In this document: positions 39,426 to 51,284 of the stretch, piece after piece
Layout: every line of letters begins with the position of its first letter
Position numbering within the stretch: position 1 is the first letter of the stretch
Origin: Thysanoteuthis rhombus
Lineage: Eukaryota > Mollusca > Cephalopoda > Oegopsida > Thysanoteuthidae
Assembly (NCBI GenBank): GCA_963457665.1
Contig: OY735216.1
Location: forward strand, 42,443,794-42,507,793
Length of the DNA: 64,000 nucleotides
Reading direction: 5' to 3'
Notes under the pieces: generated by a model
Told to the model about the DNA's origin: nothing
Seen by the model: only the letters and a program-made list of their open reading frames with translations
Database searches by the model: none
Position numbers and translations under genes: made by a program

Positions 39426-39585
39426 TTAACCTTGAGCACAACGAATCATGATCTTCACAGCACCGTCTCGCATGGTCCGAGCATGTTCAAATGCTTCCAG
39501 ACTGTCATTAAGTTTATACCGATGAGTAATCAATGGCTTCGCATTTATCTGACCTGATGCAATCATCGATAAAGCAGTCGGGTAA
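39426..39585 (-). CDS. SORD: SORD exon 9 with stop
   Basis: The acceptor is ctttctttcag. It encodes [50 protein letters not shown] then TAA. Confidence 0.95.
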
Positions 39586-42500
39586 CTGAAAGAAAGATAA
39601 AAATGAAAGTTTCATTTATATGTCACAACAAATGGAAAAAACAAAATCTACTTCAGGTTTGTTAAAATCTTAGGTTGAATCAAAATAAAAATGAAATGAA
39701 TCAAAACTAATGAAATTTCACTTTTTGTCTCTTGGCTCCAGTGAATGTCCACTTGCAATTAATTTATATGAAGGATTGATTGATGGATCTATTGTTAGAA
39801 ACACTGTATAAGCTAACAAATCCAGACCCCAAGCCAATCGTAGGGCATTCGTCGTTTGACAAATGATATCCCAAAATGTGACCATTGAGATCGACACTGG
39901 GACAGGAATATTGTTAAATGCATCTTGCAGTAGTTTATTTCCTAGTTATTTTACACAAACGAGATATGAGACAGTGTGAATGTTATTGTCTGTGAATGTT
40001 CACTCACCGGTTGATTTATACAAGGGAGTGGTTAATGGATCTAATGTTAGAAACTCCATATAAACAAACAAATCCTCACTGAATTTCCTCTTTCCAATCA
40101 ATTTATAGAAAGGATTGATTGATTGTCCTATTGTAAGAAACACCATATAAGCATACAAATCCTCACTAGATGTCCACCTACCAATTAATTTATAGAAAGA
40201 ATTGATTAATGGATCTATTGTTAGAAACACCATATAAACAAACAAATCCTCACTGGATGTCCACTTACCAACCAATTCATATGAAGGATTGATTAATGGA
40301 TCTTTTGTTAGAAACTCCACATAAGTAAAAAAAATCCTCACTGGATGTCCACTTACTAATTAATTTATATGAAGGATTGATTAATGGATCTACTGCTAGA
40401 AACACTGTATAAGCAAAAAAAATCCTCACTGAATTTCCGCTTTCCAATTAATTCATATGAAGGATTGATTGATGGATCTATTGTTAGAAACACCATATAA
40501 GCATCCAAATCCTCACTGGATGTCCACTTACCAATTAATTTATACAAAGGATTGATTAATTGGCCCATTGCTAGAAACTCCGTATAAGTAAACAGATAAA
40601 CACCCTTAGCGAGTCGTTGGAGTGAATGACTACTTACCAGTTGGCATATCTGAATGTCCCTTTGATGTCCACTTCTCTGACAGCTGCATTCAACAGAGGC
40701 ACAGTAACTTCATCTGGCTGCATACCGACCATTACAACACACCCTCCATTTGCAGTTGCCTGGAATACCAACAACAGATCTAGTTAGTCACACAATAGAA
40801 ACTGTCTGAGGGTGATCAATTAAAAAATTAGAAAAAAAGATGATCAATGAATAAGTTATTTCTCTCACATTTTGTTGGGTAGTGATCGCCAGAAATGTCT
40901 GAATTTTCTAAAAACAAGTGTGAATGAGGCTGGACATAAATTGGTGATTAATTTAGCATAAACTAACTTTGCAAATTAATCCTCAACTCTAAAATCCTAT
41001 TTAGAAGGGGAATTTAAAAAAAATAAATAAAAAAATCTTTTGTTGACATACGAGTAAATGTTTGAATTTTCAGCCTTCTAGCTTCATTGGTGCAGCCTGT
41101 ACACATGATACATATATACCCTGCCAGCTAAACTAACTTGAAAACTCAAGAAACCTAGGGAGACAGTTTTGATGAAAGTCTTGGTTGACAGTGTCTAACA
41201 ACAAATTAATCTGCTGAAAAGAAACCATTTTTTTTTTTTTCAAATGCTATGATGTAAGTAAAACTGATGATTTTCAAGGCCAAGATCAGCACTCTACATA
41301 TTCAGAATTGAGTGCCTAACCATACCATGATCTCTTGCACCAATAGTGTATTGAGTATGGTCCTCACTGGATGAAGCTTTGTGCCAGTCCAAGCTAAGCT
41401 TAATTATTATTCAAGTGTCTCATTTTAAAGTTTTACTGAGAAAACAAGTCCCACTTGCCTATTACTACTGTAGTGAATCTGATCCTCACTGGGTGCCTGA
41501 TATTTATGGCCTTGTGCCTGACTAAGCCTTGCTTAGTAAATACACATATACATTTAGAATTAATATGTGATCGGAAGCCAGGCACTGCCAGGCAAAAAGT
41601 GATTGGTCTAGGCACAAATTTTGCAGCAATGCACTTTATTCCAAACACAGACAAAATGCATTGAATGCTTACATACAACAATCCTATGATATCACAAACA
41701 TCATGGATATTCTATGATCTGCAATGATAGCCTGGTACAAGTTTTTAATATACTTCCTGGTTTCGTGCTGATTGATGGTCATCCAGAATATTCGTTATCT
41801 TTGACAGACACTCATCCTTCTTTGAAACACTTGTACAAAAAAAAATAAATAAATATTCTGCTTCAAGACAAGCCACTAAAGGCTTCCTGAAAGAACCAAT
41901 GAGTTTCAGCAGCTGCCTTCTTGATCTTGAATCAGAACTTCTTGATGCAGGTTCTTTGCTGTGACATTAGCCATTGGCAAAACATCTGAACTAGATGTTC
42001 CAAAACCAAACTCAGCACTAAGTCCACATGCATGCACATGGTAGTTGATGCACTGACATGCAAAGAGTGTTACTGACTCAACCTTATGACAGAAGGTCAA
42101 ACTACATACGTTATGCTCCCACTGTTCAAATAACTAGAAACTTTTGGTTGTACCTCTTATATATCAGCTACATACAGTAATGGTTCAAAGTGATGTCCAA
42201 CCTCAGATATTGAGTCTTGAACTCTTTATTCTGAGGCTGGACATCACTTCTGACCACCATTGCATATCAGAACACCTGGATAATATTTCGCAACTGACTT
42301 TTTGATTATATGCTTTCCATCCAAAATTTTACAGAACCAAATCAACTGAGGACTGATGAGGAGGGAAAAAAAAAAGACCAAAAGTAAAAACCAAATCTGA
42401 TTCTTACCATCATTGAGGTCTTTAAACCAGCTGGATTGCCACTGCATTCGATGGAGATTTCTGGGTTTTGACCCACAGTCTCTTCAATCCGGGATGCCAA

Positions 42501-45500
42501 TTCTTTCGGAGTCCCAGCCCTGGCATTCAATGCATAATGTACTCCTAACTTCTTGGCAAACGCCAGGCGATTGTCATCAACATCTGAAGAGTTTCAAAAG
42601 TTTTTATTTTTCATTCAAAATGATAATTCAAATCAATTAAGATATCTTAGCAAACAACCCAATTGCTCATTGCAGCATTGTATAGTAACAGTTTATTCAT
42701 GTCCCAAAGAGAATTTCCTTCCCCCGTAGATTTCATTCAGGTTGGAATGTACTGGATTCTATCAATTTTTTTTGCTTTGGATTCTTATAATGAATACACT
42801 TTTCATTGTTAGTGACTATCTTGTCCAAAAATGATTTCTTGTTGTGTCAAGAGTATAACTACTAACAAAATGCAAGCAATAATAAAAAGTGTATCAATCC
42901 AGAGTATTGTAATAAAAATCAATTTTAACAAGATAGATTAAACTAGTAATAAAATAAAAGTAATAATAATGAAGAGTGTACAGAGTTAGAATGTTGTGAT
43001 AAAAAGCAACAATAATAAAATGGAGTAAAACTAGTGATAAAATAATGAATTACCTGTAATACAAATTTGCTTTGCTCCCATGGCTTTTGCAGTCAAAAAG
43101 CAAGACAATCCAATTGGTCCTAAAGTAGAAAACAGAGAGAACATAGTCAGGGGTGGATTAAGGGGAGGTGTCCAGGGATCTCGACTGAATCCTCAGGGAA
43201 ATCAAATTCAAGGAAATTTTACAAATAAAAAAAAAGAATCAAATAATCCCAAGTGATCATAAATTGACCTTAAAAACAAGAATTTGTAATTGTTTTTTTA
43301 TCTAATTCATTTAAGATGTCTTCCAGCTTATTCTTTATAATTTTTTAAATTTATTTATTTGTTCTGAGGTAAAATTTTTTTTATTAATTCTCTCTACTTT
43401 ACTCTCTTGGCAACTTTGGGGCTAAAAAGCTATGATTTAAATATTTAGAGAAAATGCTAGAACACATCTTACTTTCTTGTTTTTTTTCAAGTTCAAAACT
43501 TGTTCTCTCTTCCATGTATTTATTTGTAAAAATGAATTTTCCCACTTGAACCCTACCCTTAAACTTAAAGATAGAATTTAGGTAACCAAAGCTAAGATGG
43601 AGAATGAAATTACATTAATTAAGCTATAAGGAAAGCTATAGCAGAAAGGAAAAAAAGTTATTGTCAGTAGTTGGAAATTAAACCAGCATAAAAACAGAAT
43701 AAAAAATTGAAGACAGAATTTAGGTAATGAAAGCTAATCTACAGGTGAAAATTACATAAAGAAAGCTTATGGCAAAAGGAAAAAATAGATTTCAGAATAT
43801 TTCGTGAACTACTAACATGATACATAATAGTTCTGAGTTTTGGAATAATGCTTCTCACTATAAATTCATCTAGGTAAGAAGGAAATAATTCTTGTTCACA
43901 TTTAACGGAAGTAGCTATATTGTTAAAGTTAGCCATTTAAAAGATTATATTTTTAAGCCCCAGATAAGCAAAGATAACCAACAATAAAACTCACATCTTT
44001 TTTTCAAAGTCAACATATCTATTTACAAGTATACATATTTACGTGTGCATGACACATGACATCATATACGGAGTTGACTGAAAATTTGAAAAATTTCAGG
44101 TGTATCAATTTTGGGGTCCAGATTGAACATTTGATCCGAACTAACTTACCAGCCCCAGAAATGAGCACTGTGGATCCAAGGGTTACGCCAGCACGTTGGC
44201 AGGCATGAACTCCAACAGAAAGTGGCTCCAACAAAGCTCCCTCCTCTGTGCTTACATTGTCGGGCAACCTGAAACATAGAAAGGCAAAAATCTAAACATT
44301 TTTTTTACCAGGAAATTATAGGATAGAGTGATTAATCAGGTCTGGTTAGTCACTCAGTAGAAACTGTCACATGACCAATGCATTTTGGCAGCATCAATTA
44401 AAAAATTAGAAAAAGGGATGATCAATGAATAAGTTACTTCTCTCACCTTTGTAGGGCAGTGATCACTAAAAAATTCAAAATTTTCAGAAATTTAGCCCTT
44501 TAGCTCCATTGGTTAGCCAGAGCAGATCACACATACAGAGCCAGCCAAATGGACTTGAAAACTAAAGAAACATGATAACAGTTTAGATTGCTGGTTACCA
44601 GTGGTGAGCACAATAAATGAAAACACTAAACTGATAAACCATTAGAAATTTAGCGAAAGGGTAACCGATAATCGCTAACTTTTATCAAATGAATTTAGCT
44701 TTAGACCTAATCATCAGCCTGTTAGCGTCTGTCATTGGACATAGACCTATCCCAAGATTCGCCAGACCTCTCTATCACAAGCATCGCAGAGCCAGTCCTT
44801 TCTGAATTTATCTAACTGATCACACTATCTTACTTTCTGTTGGCCACTGTTTCACATATGATCTGGAGATCCATGTTGTGAGTCATAATGTCCAGTGGGT
44901 GTCTGACATTATTGCAACATGTCCGACCCATTGCCATTTGTTTGTTAACAGTTTCAATGATATCCCAGACTCTTGTCTTCTCTGATATACTGTGCTGTCT
45001 TATGATCCCTCCATGTGAGGTTGAGCATGTACTGAGCTGAAACTTTAATATGTTGTAGCTTAGACATAAGGGGTTCAAATGAATGTTGAATATGAACTAA
45101 TGTTTCATTTGTTCAATTAATTATTCCTGTATACTTCATTCATCATCTAATTTTGGCAAACTTTACCTATTTGAGAGTTTTGAGAGTTTTAGGTCTGTTT
45201 TTAAGGGTTTTATAGGGGGAAAAAAAAAAGAAGAAACCAAAGCCTAATTCTTATAATACAAGTTATTGTTTATCTTTGCCTCAGCTACATTTTTAGCAGT
45301 TGATCAGTTTAATGTTTTCGTTAGCTGGGCCCACAACTGATGCTTTCTAATAACGAAAATAATAAATTTCTGATCTCCGAACAATATTGGGACAAACATG
45401 TTTACTTACTTGTAACAGAAATCTGCAGCATGGCAATAATACCTTGCCAGGTTCCCATGGATTGGAGGTGTGGCACAGAAACGGATGTCAGCACAAAGAT

Positions 45501-48500
45501 TGTAACGCCCGATTTTGCAAAATTTACACATCCTGCAAGGCACACCAGGTTCAATAGCTACACGGTCACCTGAAATAAACAACAATATTTATATAAGTAC
45601 CATTAAATGCATAGTCTATGATAACTGAGAAACACCTTAGTCTACTTATGTAATGAACTGTATAATTTTTTGATGAAGTTTCCTCTCTAGTACATATGAA
45701 CATCACTGACAGACAGGCAGACATAACAGAACAAAATTAGCCGATCTAGCTCCTTTTTGGTTTATTTAGCTCTTAAAAGTCAATGACTGACTGACTGGTA
45801 TACCAAAACAAAATTTTAATGAAATGGGCTTTCAAAGAAATCCATAAGATTGAACTACTGCATCTGTGGTCAGACTTCCAGACTCATTTCTGTTTCTACT
45901 GTCTGTAATGAGAGACTCTTCCACTTAAAGGTAACAATGATAAATACACAAAAATAACTCCTCCTCACCATTTGAAACAATGGACTTTACCACTGAAATG
46001 TATTCAGTAGTTCCTTTTCTAAAAAAAAAAAATCATCTCATAAAAAATTTTTAAAAGCTTAGAATATAGGTATTTATTCAACGAGGGTGGAAATTTAAAA
46101 TGGGGATCCTTGCACATATGTGCAAGTGGTCCCATAAATTGGCTCATTCCCTTAGCACTTTCCTGTTTGGGACACCACAGGCATCAGTTTTATAACAGGG
46201 CACATGAATTCAAATATATCCATGAATTTTTTTCATGGGGATCAACTCGTAGGCAAATAATGAAGGCCACTGTTTTTTGTCTAAATTTTTCAAGATGTGC
46301 TGCAACTATTATATCTTGGTTCATCTGGACTATTCACCTAATCTTTTTTATTACTTTTTGGCAACTTTAACCTCAGGCATTCCTTGAGTATCTGTCATAT
46401 TTGGAACTCAAAAGGTAAAGGCATTGAATGCAACATAAAAGAGAAGGGAAATGCATGCCTCCTGAGATTGAGCTGTGTTTTGGACTATAATCATATTCAT
46501 TGACATTTTTGGCTGAAACTTATGGATAATTTGTGGTCAACACTCAATGAATATTTTCCACAAGCCTCTTCTTCATTGTTGTTTTTAATATCTAATGAAT
46601 GTTTTAGACTGCCTTCATCTTCACTGTCATTTTTGTCAGAAACTTTGATATGATTTTCAGTTAATATTCAATGAATGCTCACAATCATGCTTTTTAATTT
46701 TGAGGAAAAGTCTTTTTGAGTAATCAATCTATACTGACCAACTGCAAGGTTTGTGACTCCTTGTCCAAGTTTGCTGACCACTCCGCTGGCTTCATGACCC
46801 AAAAGCATGGGTGATGTTAAAATAAAATCTCCAATTCTGCCATGTGTCCAGTAATGGACATCCGAACCACAGATGCCGACATCTTGCATTGAGAGTTGAA
46901 CTTCTGCAAATGGCAAAATACAAAATAACAGGAATAAGTCGTTCTGATTATTATTCATTTACCTCATATCTTTCATCCTTTCTTTTCTCCCTCCTCATCC
47001 ACATTTGCAATGTGAGGGACAATGGAAAGAATGAAAGCAGGCACTTATACTTGAATAGGAGTAAAAGGGACTCAACCTTTGCTATAACTGTCATTGATTC
47101 ATTACTCCTCTCTCACAAGTCTGAAGCCAAAAATTAAGTTATTATTGTAGCAGATAGGCCACAGGAATATAGACAGCAAAAGTAATCAATAATTATAATG
47201 ACAGATATAATCCTACCATTTGCATGCTAAAGTTATTATTGATACAACAAATGGGAAATAAATTACTTTAACAAAAGATTATCTGCATTAATTGCAGAAA
47301 TATGTATATGAGAATAACGATAATAAAATATCTTAATTGTCAACACTCATGGAATTTCCATGGATCCAGTAAATCCAAAAATATTATTGTAAAAAGTTTG
47401 TTAATCCATTACCTGCAGATGACGGAAATTTCAGTTCAATGGCTAACTAAATGAAATTTCCGGGTAAGCCAGGATTTTTTTTTCTTGCAATGGACCACTA
47501 TTACGTTAGCCACCTTCTTTATTTAATGGGTTAATCTGAGAATTTCATTCAGGACATGGATTCTTTCCAGCTAGTGCTATTTGGTGACCCTGCACTATCT
47601 GTCATCTGCTGTTTGGAAAGGAGAGGGGCAATGTCAGGCAACTTCCTTTGCCCTAAAATGCCAAGAAGATCTGTTTTAGCATCTCAACAATCTCCAAGAT
47701 CAGAAGATCAGCTGTCAAGTCATGGATTCATCACTGCAACTGGTAGAAGAGTCTCAGTCCAGTAGTGGACCCCAACATTAACATTTAATTACAACAGAAA
47801 CCTTCACATGACCAACGGCTTTTGTCAGTATGGGGGTGATCAATTAAAAAATTGGAAAAAAGGGTGATCAGTAAATTACTTCTCTCACCTTTTGAAGGGT
47901 CACTAAAAAATCTGAATTATCAAAATAAACAGTTGCGAACACAGCTAGGACTGATTAAGCAAAACTTACACTATAAAATGAAGCCCCCACTAAAAACGAA
48001 GAAAACTTTTTCTAGACAAAATAAGGAGCAAATGTTTAAATTTTCAGCCCTCTAGCTCCATTGATGCAGCCTGTATGTGTGACATATACATAGCCAGTAT
48101 AGTGCAGTAAGGTCAAGGATTTTTTCCTCTTACTGCTACCACGTAAATTAGTAGTCATAAGTTACGGGGGGAGGAGATGGGCGCTACCTATCTCATATTA
48201 TGATTGCTTTTTTAATGTTCAACCTTTGCCACAGACCACATTATTCAAAGTACACCTGTATTTATTTTTTTGTCTGGAACACCCAAATCAATTAAATAAA
48301 TATTGTTACTAAAGGGACGTTTTTACCTACTTGATGATAATATATGAGAGTTGTGTCCCTTGCATGATTATTTTTTCTATTATCTATAAAAATGCATTGT
48401 GTAACTTGATGACATTGGAATACTCATACATAAATATTGTGCCTTGTGCCAGGAGGACCTCAATAGGTCACTATTTAAGATTTTTCTGATACCGCTTGAA

Positions 48501-49220
48501 ATTCTGACCCCTCGTAGTACAGCCCTAGATGTAGCAGTTATCTGAGCACTTGTTTACCGGTTGGTGACTAAGCTCAGTCGGTAGAGTAGCATTACGATAA
48601 GATGGCTTCCATGGTTGGATGCAGGTTAGATCCCTGCAGCAGCCTTTATCATTATCGTTCATCTATTTACTCTGTTTAGGCCAGTTGCCATGTTTTCACC
48701 ATGTCAAAATAAGGTCACGGTACAAAAAAAAAGGTTCCCACTAGAAAATAATGTCTGTATAATTATTCTGTTGGATTAGATATCTTTTCCTCAAAAATAT
48801 AACTATCCACATTACAGGAACAATAAAGAGCAGCTATGGGCAGTAGATAACAAGACGAGATGAGTATGAAGCTGTTATCGAAGCTTCTGCTTACCGGACG
48901 ACTGCTTAGCTCAGTCAGTAGAGCCGCATCATGATACCATAACCTCCTTAGTTGGATCCCTGCATCACCCCATTTCTTCATTGTTTATCTATTTATGCTG
49001 CCAAGGCCAAATGGCTATTTTCACCATGTAAAAATGAGTTGTTGGTTCAGAAAAAGAGTTCTCACAGAGTAACATCTTCATAATAGTTAAATCAAGTGAG
49101 CATATATCTCTTGTCCAAATAGTAACAATTAATGGTTACTAATACAAAGTCGGTCAGGACAAAGGTTCATACAATGATGCAATGCAGGTCGAATACTGAA
49201 TAGATGCAGTGGGAGTGTTA

Positions 49221-49279
<59 letters not shown>

Positions 49280-50930
49280 TATCATAAGATTGGACAGTTT
49301 TATGTTCAACAGAATGTAATAATTGTAGAGAAATGCCTCTACAATTTTCACATATATATACACGCACACATATACAAGGAACTTACCCCCAGGGCCAGGC
49401 TCTGGAATTGACCGATTTTCCTAAAAAGAGATGATAGTTGAAGAATTATTGTTGATTAAGATTCATTTTAGTAAATTGAATGATTTTCTGAAAATGTACT
49501 AATAATAATAAATATAGGATTCATTGGAAATTAGTTCACTTGATGATTGCTCAACTGGATTTAGAAAAAATATCATTTATATTTTACTTAAAATCATAGT
49601 GATAAATACATTTGTTTACAGCGGATATTTGTTACCTATCATCTTAATCCAAAGGTCAAGTGGGTATTGAGTGAAAGCTCGCTTAAATTTATCAGCATCT
49701 CATGGGACAGCTGAAGTATGGAAGACCAAAAATAACAAAAACCTGATTTTACACATAGATGATGGGTAACACTCTAGTTAATGTAACAAACACACAAGGT
49801 CAAGTTGAAGTCAGATTTTCATTAAATTGAAAGTCAGGATCGGGGGGGGGGGCTAGATGAGGAAAGAGGCCAGGAAACAAGCACTTGTTTACTGGTAGTG
49901 GTGTAGCTTCTTGAACAACTGATAACACCACCTCAGACGTGACGTTGTGTCTGGTATAAAACGAGGTTAATGATACCTAACCTAAATCAAAGATAGTTTA
50001 TATTCAATTCGTTCTAATGCCCAAGGGAAATGCATGAATCCATAACCCCAACCTACTCCTAAAATCTCATGGACCAGAGTGGCCGAGAAAGAAGTAAGGT
50101 TCTCCCCATCATCACTTTTTCTTACACCTATTTGGGGAACCCGAAAGTAATATACTAGAAGAAAAGAAAATTCGCCGGAAATAAACATTTAGTTGACGTC
50201 TGGAAGGTAAAAAAGCATCGTACACCTAAATTTCAGGACTTTGAAAAAAAAACTATTTTCAAATTTATTTACTCCGTTCCATGATTTCCAAGACACTAGA
50301 AATTTGTTCGAGCGAACATACGTGAAAAATAATTATGAACAAAATATTTTCCTTGGGAGCACGAACTCCCCTGAATAAATGTTATCTTTGTTATTTTTTT
50401 TTCTTTCTTTTTTGAGAGAAAATTGAGGGGAAAAAAATCAACTTTTATAAGTGGGTGTGTAAATTGGCTATTCGATTTACAATGTACGTATAATCCGAAA
50501 CTGGACCCAGACTTCAAGTCTCCCTTCCTAACACCGAACAACTTACAAAAAAGCTTTTCATTTTTGTTTTTTTTTCTAATCATTTTCCCCTGTGCGTCCA
50601 CTCAAACGAATCTTAACCCTAGAGACGACACCAAACACCTTATTCGACTTGGTGCTCGGTAAAAATAAAGCTGTTGAAATAACAGTATAAACGATTAATT
50701 GATTTAATTACATGACTTCTTTAATCGTAAGTCACTGTGACAATTGCGGACGATCTAGAAAGGCAACAAACAATACCACGCAACGAAAGAAGCTGAGGGC
50801 TAGATACAAAAGCCACGAAACGAAATGAAACTTGACTAATAAACAGAAAAATGAACATTATTTTTCTTCTTATACTTACGATGCGCAAATCATTTTTTGC
50901 GTAAAGAACAGCGGACAAATTTTCTTCCAT
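39426..50930 (-). CDS. SORD: Sorbitol (L-iditol 2-) dehydrogenase, complete nine-exon gene
   Basis: Exons on the minus strand: 50930-50880, 49420-49387, 46903-46739, 45569-45410, 44268-44150, 43119-43054, 42583-42408, 40759-40638, 39585-39426. All have GT-AG sites and compatible phases, giving 350 residues (human SORD 357). The product is a zinc-dependent medium-chain dehydrogenase oxidising sorbitol to fructose with NAD+ in the cytosol (polyol pathway). Catalytic zinc region: C40 in [11 protein letters not shown]65-E66 in GHEASG, E151 in [18 protein letters not shown] site: GAGPIG at 175-180, and D199 after ICIT, which favours NAD+ over NADP+. A lobe with C95, C98, C101 and C109 has the spacing of the structural-zinc site that human SORD has lost. 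The C-terminus runs [33 protein letters not shown], ending [11 protein letters not shown]. No frameshift or missing motif. Confidence 0.96.
39586..40637 (-). other. SORD: SORD intron 8
   Basis: Almost entirely a minisatellite (39738-40607) of an about 87-base unit; no other feature. Confidence 0.9.
39738..40607 (-). repeat. 87-bp minisatellite carrying 5'-splice-site-like motifs
   Basis: About eight units, seven contiguous (from about 39998) and one detached (39738-39830). Unit on the minus strand: AATTAATTGGTAAGTGGACA, TCCAGTGAGGATTTG, TATATGGTGTTTCTAAC, GATCCATTAATCAATCC. Because the period is a multiple of three, minus-strand frames stay open (29-residue period), which mimics a gene but has no family match. 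The array starts 30 bases after the real donor of exon 8. Confidence 0.9.
40638..40759 (-). CDS. SORD: SORD exon 8
   Basis: The acceptor is ggtattccag, the donor GTAAGTAG. It encodes [40 protein letters not shown]. The donor lies beside a minisatellite whose units repeat a GGTAAGTGGA-like sequence in the same orientation. Confidence 0.95.
40760..42407 (-). other. SORD: SORD intron 7
   Basis: Contains family C copy 3 (40776-41190); 41200-42400 is unremarkable AT-rich sequence. Open frames at 41433-41681 on both strands have no family signal. Confidence 0.8.
40776..41190 (+). repeat. Family C dispersed repeat, copy 3
   Basis: GATCTAGTTAGTCACACA, GATCAATTAAAAAATTAG, GATGATCAATGAATAAGTTA, GTGATCGCC, GGTGATTAATTTAGCATAA, GAGTAAATGTTTGAATTTTC, CTTGAAAACTCAAGAAACC in family order. 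Confidence 0.8.
42408..42583 (-). CDS. SORD: SORD exon 7
   Basis: The acceptor is actcttcag, the donor GTAAGAAT. It encodes [20 protein letters not shown], then [15 protein letters not shown], then [18 protein letters not shown], phase 0 at the donor. Confidence 0.95.
42584..43053 (-). other. SORD: SORD intron 6
   Basis: 42653-42770 resembles the mariner-derived block at 62078-62140 (CCAATTGCTCATTGCAGC); the rest is AAT-rich. Confidence 0.7.
43054..43119 (-). CDS. SORD: SORD exon 6: Rossmann helix and NAD strand
   Basis: The acceptor is ctactttag, the donor GTAATT. It encodes [20 protein letters not shown] then IT; the NAD-selecting Asp is completed by exon 7. Confidence 0.93.
43120..44149 (-). 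other. SORD: SORD intron 5
   Basis: AT-rich with a small duplicated block (gacagaatttaggtaa..aaagctaa at 43565-43600 and 43712-43738); no gene. Confidence 0.75.
44150..44268 (-). CDS. SORD: SORD exon 5: catalytic Glu and start of Rossmann fold
   Basis: The acceptor is tatgtttcag, the donor GTAAGT. It encodes [39 protein letters not shown]. The GxGxxG motif is split across the junction with exon 6. Confidence 0.95.
44334..44590 (+). repeat. Family C dispersed repeat, copy 4
   Basis: CAGGTCTGGTTAGTCACTCA, GACCAATGCATTTTGGCAGC, GATGATCAATGAATAAGTTA, CTTCTCTCACCTTTG, GTGATCACTAAAAAATTC, CCTTTAGCTCCATTGG. The central GGATCAATT block is deleted. Confidence 0.8.
44698..45076 (-). mobile_element. 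RTE-type LINE 3' fragment
   Basis: The plus-strand text TTAGCGTCTGTCATTGGACA, ATAGACCTATCCCAAG, CATTGCCATTTG and GATATCCCAGAC matches 2060-2285, so the element is coded on the minus strand. Frames are broken. Confidence 0.8.
45410..45569 (-). CDS. SORD: SORD exon 4: structural-zinc lobe
   Basis: The acceptor is gtttatttcag, the donor GTAAGTAA. It encodes [52 protein letters not shown]. Cysteine spacing is C-x2-C-x2-C-x7-C. Confidence 0.95.
45570..46738 (-). other. SORD: SORD intron 3
   Basis: 45960-46080 shares CACCATTTgAAAcaATGGACTTTAC and TCAGTAgTTcctTtCTAAAAAA with 55265-55345 and 55613-55675 (family G). Otherwise AT-rich. Confidence 0.7.
46739..46903 (-). CDS. SORD: SORD exon 3: catalytic Cys and His-Glu
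   Basis: The acceptor is gccatttgcag, the donor GTCAGT (non-optimal). It encodes [46 protein letters not shown] and NLAVG, including zinc ligand C40 and the H65-E66 pair. Confidence 0.95.
47797..48100 (+). repeat. Family C dispersed repeat, copy 5
   Basis: GATCAATTAAAAAATTGG, GGTGATCAGTAAATTACTTC, CTCACCTTTTGAAGGGTCAC, GATTAAGCAAAACTTACACT, AGGAGCAAATGTTTAAATTT, CAGCCCTCTAGCTCCATTGA in family order. Confidence 0.8.
48555..48700 (+). mobile_element. tRNA-derived SINE
   Basis: TAAGCTCAGTCGGTAGAGTA (A-box), GATGGCTTCCATGGTTGGAT, TTAGATCCCTGCAGCAGCC, then TTTACTCTGTTTAGGCCAG. The B-box is mutated. Confidence 0.65.
48895..49035 (+). mobile_element. tRNA-derived SINE
   Basis: CTGCTTAGCTCAGTCAGTAG, TTAGTTGGATCCCTGCATCA, CCCATTTCTTCATTGTTTAT, CCAAGGCCAAATGGC. 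Closely related to the copy at 48555, about 340 bases away in the same orientation. Confidence 0.65.
49220..49280. repeat. (TA)n(CA)n microsatellite
   Basis: About 47 bases of TA then a short CA run. Confidence 0.95.
49387..49420 (-). CDS. SORD: SORD exon 2 (34 bases)
   Basis: A micro-exon between ctttttag and GTAAGT. It encodes [11 protein letters not shown], aligning to human ENYPIPEPGPN, and ends in phase 1. It is too short for ORF callers but is required to bridge exons 1 and 3 in frame. Confidence 0.93.
49421..50879 (-). other. SORD: SORD intron 1
   Basis: AT-rich, G9 run at 49843-49851; no repeat or gene recognised. Confidence 0.75.
50880..50930 (-). CDS. SORD: SORD exon 1 with start codon
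   Basis: Encodes [17 protein letters not shown], matching the N-terminal strand of SORD (human has ...LVVHGPGDLRLE). The donor is GTAAGTAT, phase 0. The start is chosen because it is the first Met and gives family-length protein. Confidence 0.88.
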
Positions 50931-51284
50931 GATTGTATCGAAGCAGAAGTGGTGGAGACTAAGAGAGATGACTCAAACTAATGTAGGACACATTGAGCAC
51001 GTGTGAATGGCTGTTGCTAAAATGAGTCTGGGGTTCCTGAATGGCGAAATAAGTATTCAACTACGAATAAAAACGGGATGTAATTGGATATTTTTCACTA
51101 CTGTTACTGCAGGAATGTTAGTCAAATTAGTTATTTATTCATCTGTTTATTATTTTACAAGTGCATTTACAACCAAATTTTCTCTCAGAGAAATCATAAA
51201 GGCTCTTTTGGTTCTTATTTGAAAACGTATGGCTTTGGCTTTATATTTCATTTCCAAACAGAGTCAAGTTCGTGTATTCATGCA

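Larger units (their letters stand above)
44269..45409 (-). other. SORD: SORD intron 4
   Basis: Holds family C copy 4 and an RTE fragment; the rest is AT-rich. Confidence 0.8.
46904..49386 (-). other. SORD: SORD intron 2
   Basis: Holds family C copy 5 (47797-48100), two SINE copies (48555, 48895) and a (TA)n tract close to exon 2. The remainder has nothing recognised. Confidence 0.8.

Noticed and set aside
40000..40568. Minus-strand frames with a 29-residue repeat
   Set aside because: Open only because the minisatellite period is a multiple of three; no family signal and located inside a SORD intron.
39738..40607. CRISPR-like array
   Set aside because: No unique spacers between the repeats, units are directly tandem and diverged, and the genome is eukaryotic.
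45340..45573. 77-codon plus-strand ORF
   Set aside because: Antisense to SORD exon 4.
48555..49035. Possible tRNA genes
   Set aside because: A- and B-box-like sequences are followed by conserved SINE bodies and do not fold to a full cloverleaf.
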